Below, in pieces: positions 61,830-64,000 of a stretch of 64,000 bases of DNA. This DNA comes from Planctomycetota bacterium (GTDB taxonomy: Bacteria; Planctomycetota; Planctomycetia; Pirellulales; PNKZ01), in NCBI GenBank assembly GCA_018242585.1, contig JAFEBQ010000016.1, positions 1 through 64,000 of the forward strand, in the 5' to 3' direction. Under the pieces are notes generated by a model that saw only the letters and a program-made list of their open reading frames with translations, made no database searches and had not been told where the DNA came from. Made by a program: the position numbers and the translations under genes. Every line of letters starts with the position of its first letter. Position 1 is the first letter of the stretch.

Positions 61830-64000
61830 CTAGACGCTGGCCGCGGCTTGCTGGGCCTCGGCCAACGCTTTGGCCAGGTAACGTCCCGTGATCGAGCGCG
61901 ACTGTCGGGCCACGTTCTCGGGCGTGCCCGTCGCGACGACTTCGCCCCCTTCGTCGGCCGCGCCGGGGCCCAGGTCGATCAGGTAATCGGCCGACTTGAT
62001 CAAGTGCAGGTTGTGCTCGACGACGATCAGCGAATGTCCGACGGCCAGCAGGGCCTCGAAGCAATCGAGCAACTGCACGATGTCGGCAAAGTGAAGCCCC
62101 GTGGTCGGCTCGTCCAACAGGAACAACGTCCGCCCGCGCTTGGCGGCCGAGATATAGGCCGCCAGTTTCAGCCGCTGCGACTCGCCACCGCTCAAGGTGT
62201 TGGCCGGCTGTCCCAACCGCAGATAGTCGAGTCCGACGTCGATCAGCCGCTTGAGCCGCGCTTGCACCTTGGCGTGGCCGCGAAAGAACGTGAACGCTTC
62301 GCGAACGGTCATATCGAGCACGTCGGCGATGTTGCGGCCGCGATAGTTGATGTCGAGAATCTCGCGGCGATAGCGCCGGCCGTGGCACTGGCTGCATTTC
62401 ATGAACACGTCGGCTAGGAACTGCATGTCGACCTGGATATAGCCGTCCCCTTCACACTGGCTGCAACGGCCGGCTTCGTTGTTGAAGCTGAAATGGGTGG
62501 CCGTGTAGTTGCGGGTTTTGGCGTCAACGGTCGCGGCAAAGACGGCGCGGATTTCGTCGAAGGCCTTGATGTAGGTCACCGGGTTCGAGCGCGGCGAACG
62601 GCCGATCGGCGCTTGATCCACCAGCACCACGTCGCCAATCTGACCGTCCCCCAGCACGTCATCGTGCGCCAATGGCGGAGTCGTCTCCTTCTTCATTCGT
62701 TTGCACAGCGCCGGATACAGCGTGTCTTGCACCAGCGTGCTCTTGCCGGCGCCGCTCACGCCCGTGACCACGCAGAGCATTCCTAGCGGAAACTCGACGG
62801 TCAGGTTTTTCAGGTTGTTCCCCCGCGCGCCGGCCAGGCGAATCCAGCCGTGGTTCGGCGTGCGGCGGCGCTGGGGGCTGCGAATGATCCGGCGTCCCGC
62901 CAGGTAGTCGCCGGTCAGACTGTCGGGCGACTCGATCATTTCCTCGGGCGTCCCCTGAAAGACGACGCGGCCGCCGCGCTGGCCCGCGCCGGGACCAATT
63001 TCGACCACCTGATCGGCGGCGCGGATCATCGCCTCTTCATGTTCGACGACGATCACGGTGTTTTGTCGCGCCAGCAAGCCGCGGATCGCGCCGATCAACC
63101 GGTCAGTATCGCGCGGGTGCAGCCCGGCCGACGGCTCGTCAAGGACGTACAGCATGTTGACCAGGCTGCTGCCGATGGCCGAGGCCAGCGCCACGCGCTG
63201 CGACTCGCCGCCGCTCAGCGTCCGCAACGACCGATCGAGTGTCAGATAGTCGAGCCCCACCACCACCAGAAAGTTCAACCGGGACTGGACCTGTTCGAGC
63301 ATGGTCCGGGCCACTTGCCGCTCGTGGTTGCTCAGTTCCAGGGCTTTCAAGAAGCCGAGCGCGTCGCCGACTTTCATGGCCGACAGCTCGGCCAGATTCT
63401 TGCCGCCCACGCGCACCGACAAAGCGTCGGCGTTCAGCCGCCGGCCTTCGCACGTGGGGCACGTGCGATAACTGCGCCAACGACTGAGAAAGACGCGGTT
63501 GTGCATCTTGTACTTGCGGCGCTCGAGCCAGGCAAAGAACCCGTTCAGGCCGCCGAATTTCCGCTCGGGCACGCCCGCGACGATCAGCGCCTTTTGCGCC
63601 TCGGTCAACTTGCCGAACGGCACATCGACGGGCAGCTCGTAATCGCGGGCGAGCGCCAACAACTCTTTCAGCTCATGCTCGTAGGCCGGCGTGTTCCACG
63701 GCGCGATCGCCCCCTCTCTTAGCGACTTGCTCGCGTCGGGGACGATCAGGTTCCAGTCCAGATCGATCACATTGCCGAACCCTTCGCATTCGGCGCACGC
63801 GCCGAGCGGGCTGTTGAAGCTGAACAGGCGCGGCTCGGGCGTGGGGTAATCGATGCCGCAATCGTCGCAGCGCAATTGGGTGCCAAAGCCGAGCCGACGC
63901 CAGGGCTGGCCGTCGAGTGTCGCGGGCACGCCGGCGGGCAAGACCTCGGTACGCACCTCGGCCGGTAGCCAGACCGAACAATGTCCCGCGCCGTGGCCGA
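61830..64000 (-). CDS. uvrA: Excinuclease ABC subunit A (5' end outside the window)
   Basis: The visible 3' portion covers about 723 codons of a roughly 940-residue DNA-damage recognition ATPase for nucleotide excision repair. The frame is open to the window edge. Visible parts: zinc-finger-like region with CDDCGIDYP and ACAECEGFG; YRTCPTCEGRRLN; first ABC signature LSGGESQRVALASAIG with LYVLDEPSAGLHP; second Walker A GVSGAGKST; zinc finger RCSQCEGDGY...KCSQCHGRRY; second signature LSGGESQRLKLAAYI with LFLLDEPTTGLHF. Everything expected is intact. The small GH2-like gene follows 8 bases later. Confidence 0.97.
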   Translation of the reverse strand, partial: GHGAGHCSVWLPAEVRTEVLPAGVPATLDGQPWRRLGFGTQLRCDDCGIDYPTPEPRLFSFNSPLGACAECEGFGNVIDLDWNLIVPDASKSLREGAIAPWNTPAYEHELKELLALARDYELPVDVPFGKLTEAQKALIVAGVPERKFGGLNGFFAWLERRKYKMHNRVFLSRWRSYRTCPTCEGRRLNADALSVRVGGKNLAELSAMKVGDALGFLKALELSNHERQVARTMLEQVQSRLNFLVVVGLDYLTLDRSLRTLSGGESQRVALASAIGSSLVNMLYVLDEPSAGLHPRDTDRLIGAIRGLLARQNTVIVVEHEEAMIRAADQVVEIGPGAGQRGGRVVFQGTPEEMIESPDSLTGDYLAGRRIIRSPQRRRTPNHGWIRLAGARGNNLKNLTVEFPLGMLCVVTGVSGAGKSTLVQDTLYPALCKRMKKETTPPLAHDDVLGDGQIGDVVLVDQAPIGRSPRSNPVTYIKAFDEIRAVFAATVDAKTRNYTATHFSFNNEAGRCSQCEGDGYIQVDMQFLADVFMKCSQCHGRRYRREILDINYRGRNIADVLDMTVREAFTFFRGHAKVQARLKRLIDVGLDYLRLGQPANTLSGGESQRLKLAAYISAAKRGRTLFLLDEPTTGLHFADIVQLLDCFEALLAVGHSLIVVEHNLHLIKSADYLIDLGPGAADEGGEVVATGTPENVARQSRSITGRYLAKALAEAQQAAASV

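Noticed and set aside
61822-62397. Upstream extension of the GH2-like gene
   Set aside because: This part is out of frame with and overlaps uvrA on the same strand; its residues are low-complexity Arg-rich.
1-64000. CRISPR arrays, tRNA/rRNA genes, complete insertion sequences or prophage genes
   Set aside because: No regular short repeats with spacers, no transposase, integrase or phage structural proteins, and no recognisable RNA gene sequence were found.

Overview
The window looks like chromosomal DNA of a planctomycete, probably from the Pirellulales. It is GC-rich, with roughly 48 genes on both strands. The planctomycete traits are a formylglycine sulfatase, a DUF1080 hydrolase, an ECF sigma factor overlapping a membrane Ser/Thr kinase gene, an M50 peptidase fused to an HlyD-type adaptor, DUF11-repeat and GYF/zinc-ribbon membrane proteins, and several large secreted proteins of no known function. 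No rRNA, tRNA, CRISPR array, complete insertion sequence or prophage was seen.

Layout. 0.2-5.4 kb: a TolC-like lipoprotein with an unusual repeat tail faces an M50/HlyD membrane protein, separated by a strong hairpin. 5.7-9.0 kb: sulfatase, sugar isomerase and DUF1080 hydrolase (carbohydrate use). 9.3-13.7 kb: infA, a secreted protein, nadB. 13.9-21.9 kb: DUF11 protein, a Fic AMP-transferase, a DEAD-box helicase, and GYF, zinc-ribbon and coiled-coil proteins. 22.1-29.6 kb: signalling genes (ECF sigma/kinase, sigma54-type GAF regulator, receiver-ATPase) and a glutathione peroxidase. 29.6-34 kb: an accessory patch with an AT-rich promoter region, a three-gene hipB-hipS-hipT toxin-antitoxin locus, and decayed repeats including a copied TPR gene tail. 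34-40.5 kb: histidine kinase, sigma54 response regulator, stand-alone receiver, CHAP enzyme, small ORF and M28/PDZ peptidase. 41.8-50.3 kb: a FecR-like membrane protein, hpf-ptsN-ptsH-ptsI and RNase G/E. 50.3-54.5 kb: glcD-glcE-glcF. 54.5-59.7 kb: an atypical kinase and a ribose-type ABC importer. 59.8-64 kb: ThiF/MoeB-like enzyme, a small GH2-like protein and the 3' part of uvrA.

Two systems stand out. (1) 31.5-33.2 kb holds a compact HipBST tripartite toxin-antitoxin locus: the N-terminal HipA subdomain is a separate small protein, all genes overlap, and a promoter sits among repeated ATGCGCAT-like sites. (2) 34-40.5 kb looks like a self-contained sigma54 regulon. The kinase/NtrC-type regulator pair is followed by two matches to the sigma54 -24/-12 element, one before a receiver gene and one before a secreted CHAP gene. 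Each has a TGTCAG-N4-CTGACA-like palindrome 62-95 bases upstream. Both readings rest on motifs read by eye.

The intergenic regions are rich in dispersed repeats: paired-hairpin elements resembling REPINs, an exact 32-bp repeat on both sides of glcE-glcF, an exact 23-bp repeat shared in opposite orientation between glcD/glcE and the ABC permease/ATPase gap, and a short element near 29.7 and 33.3 kb.
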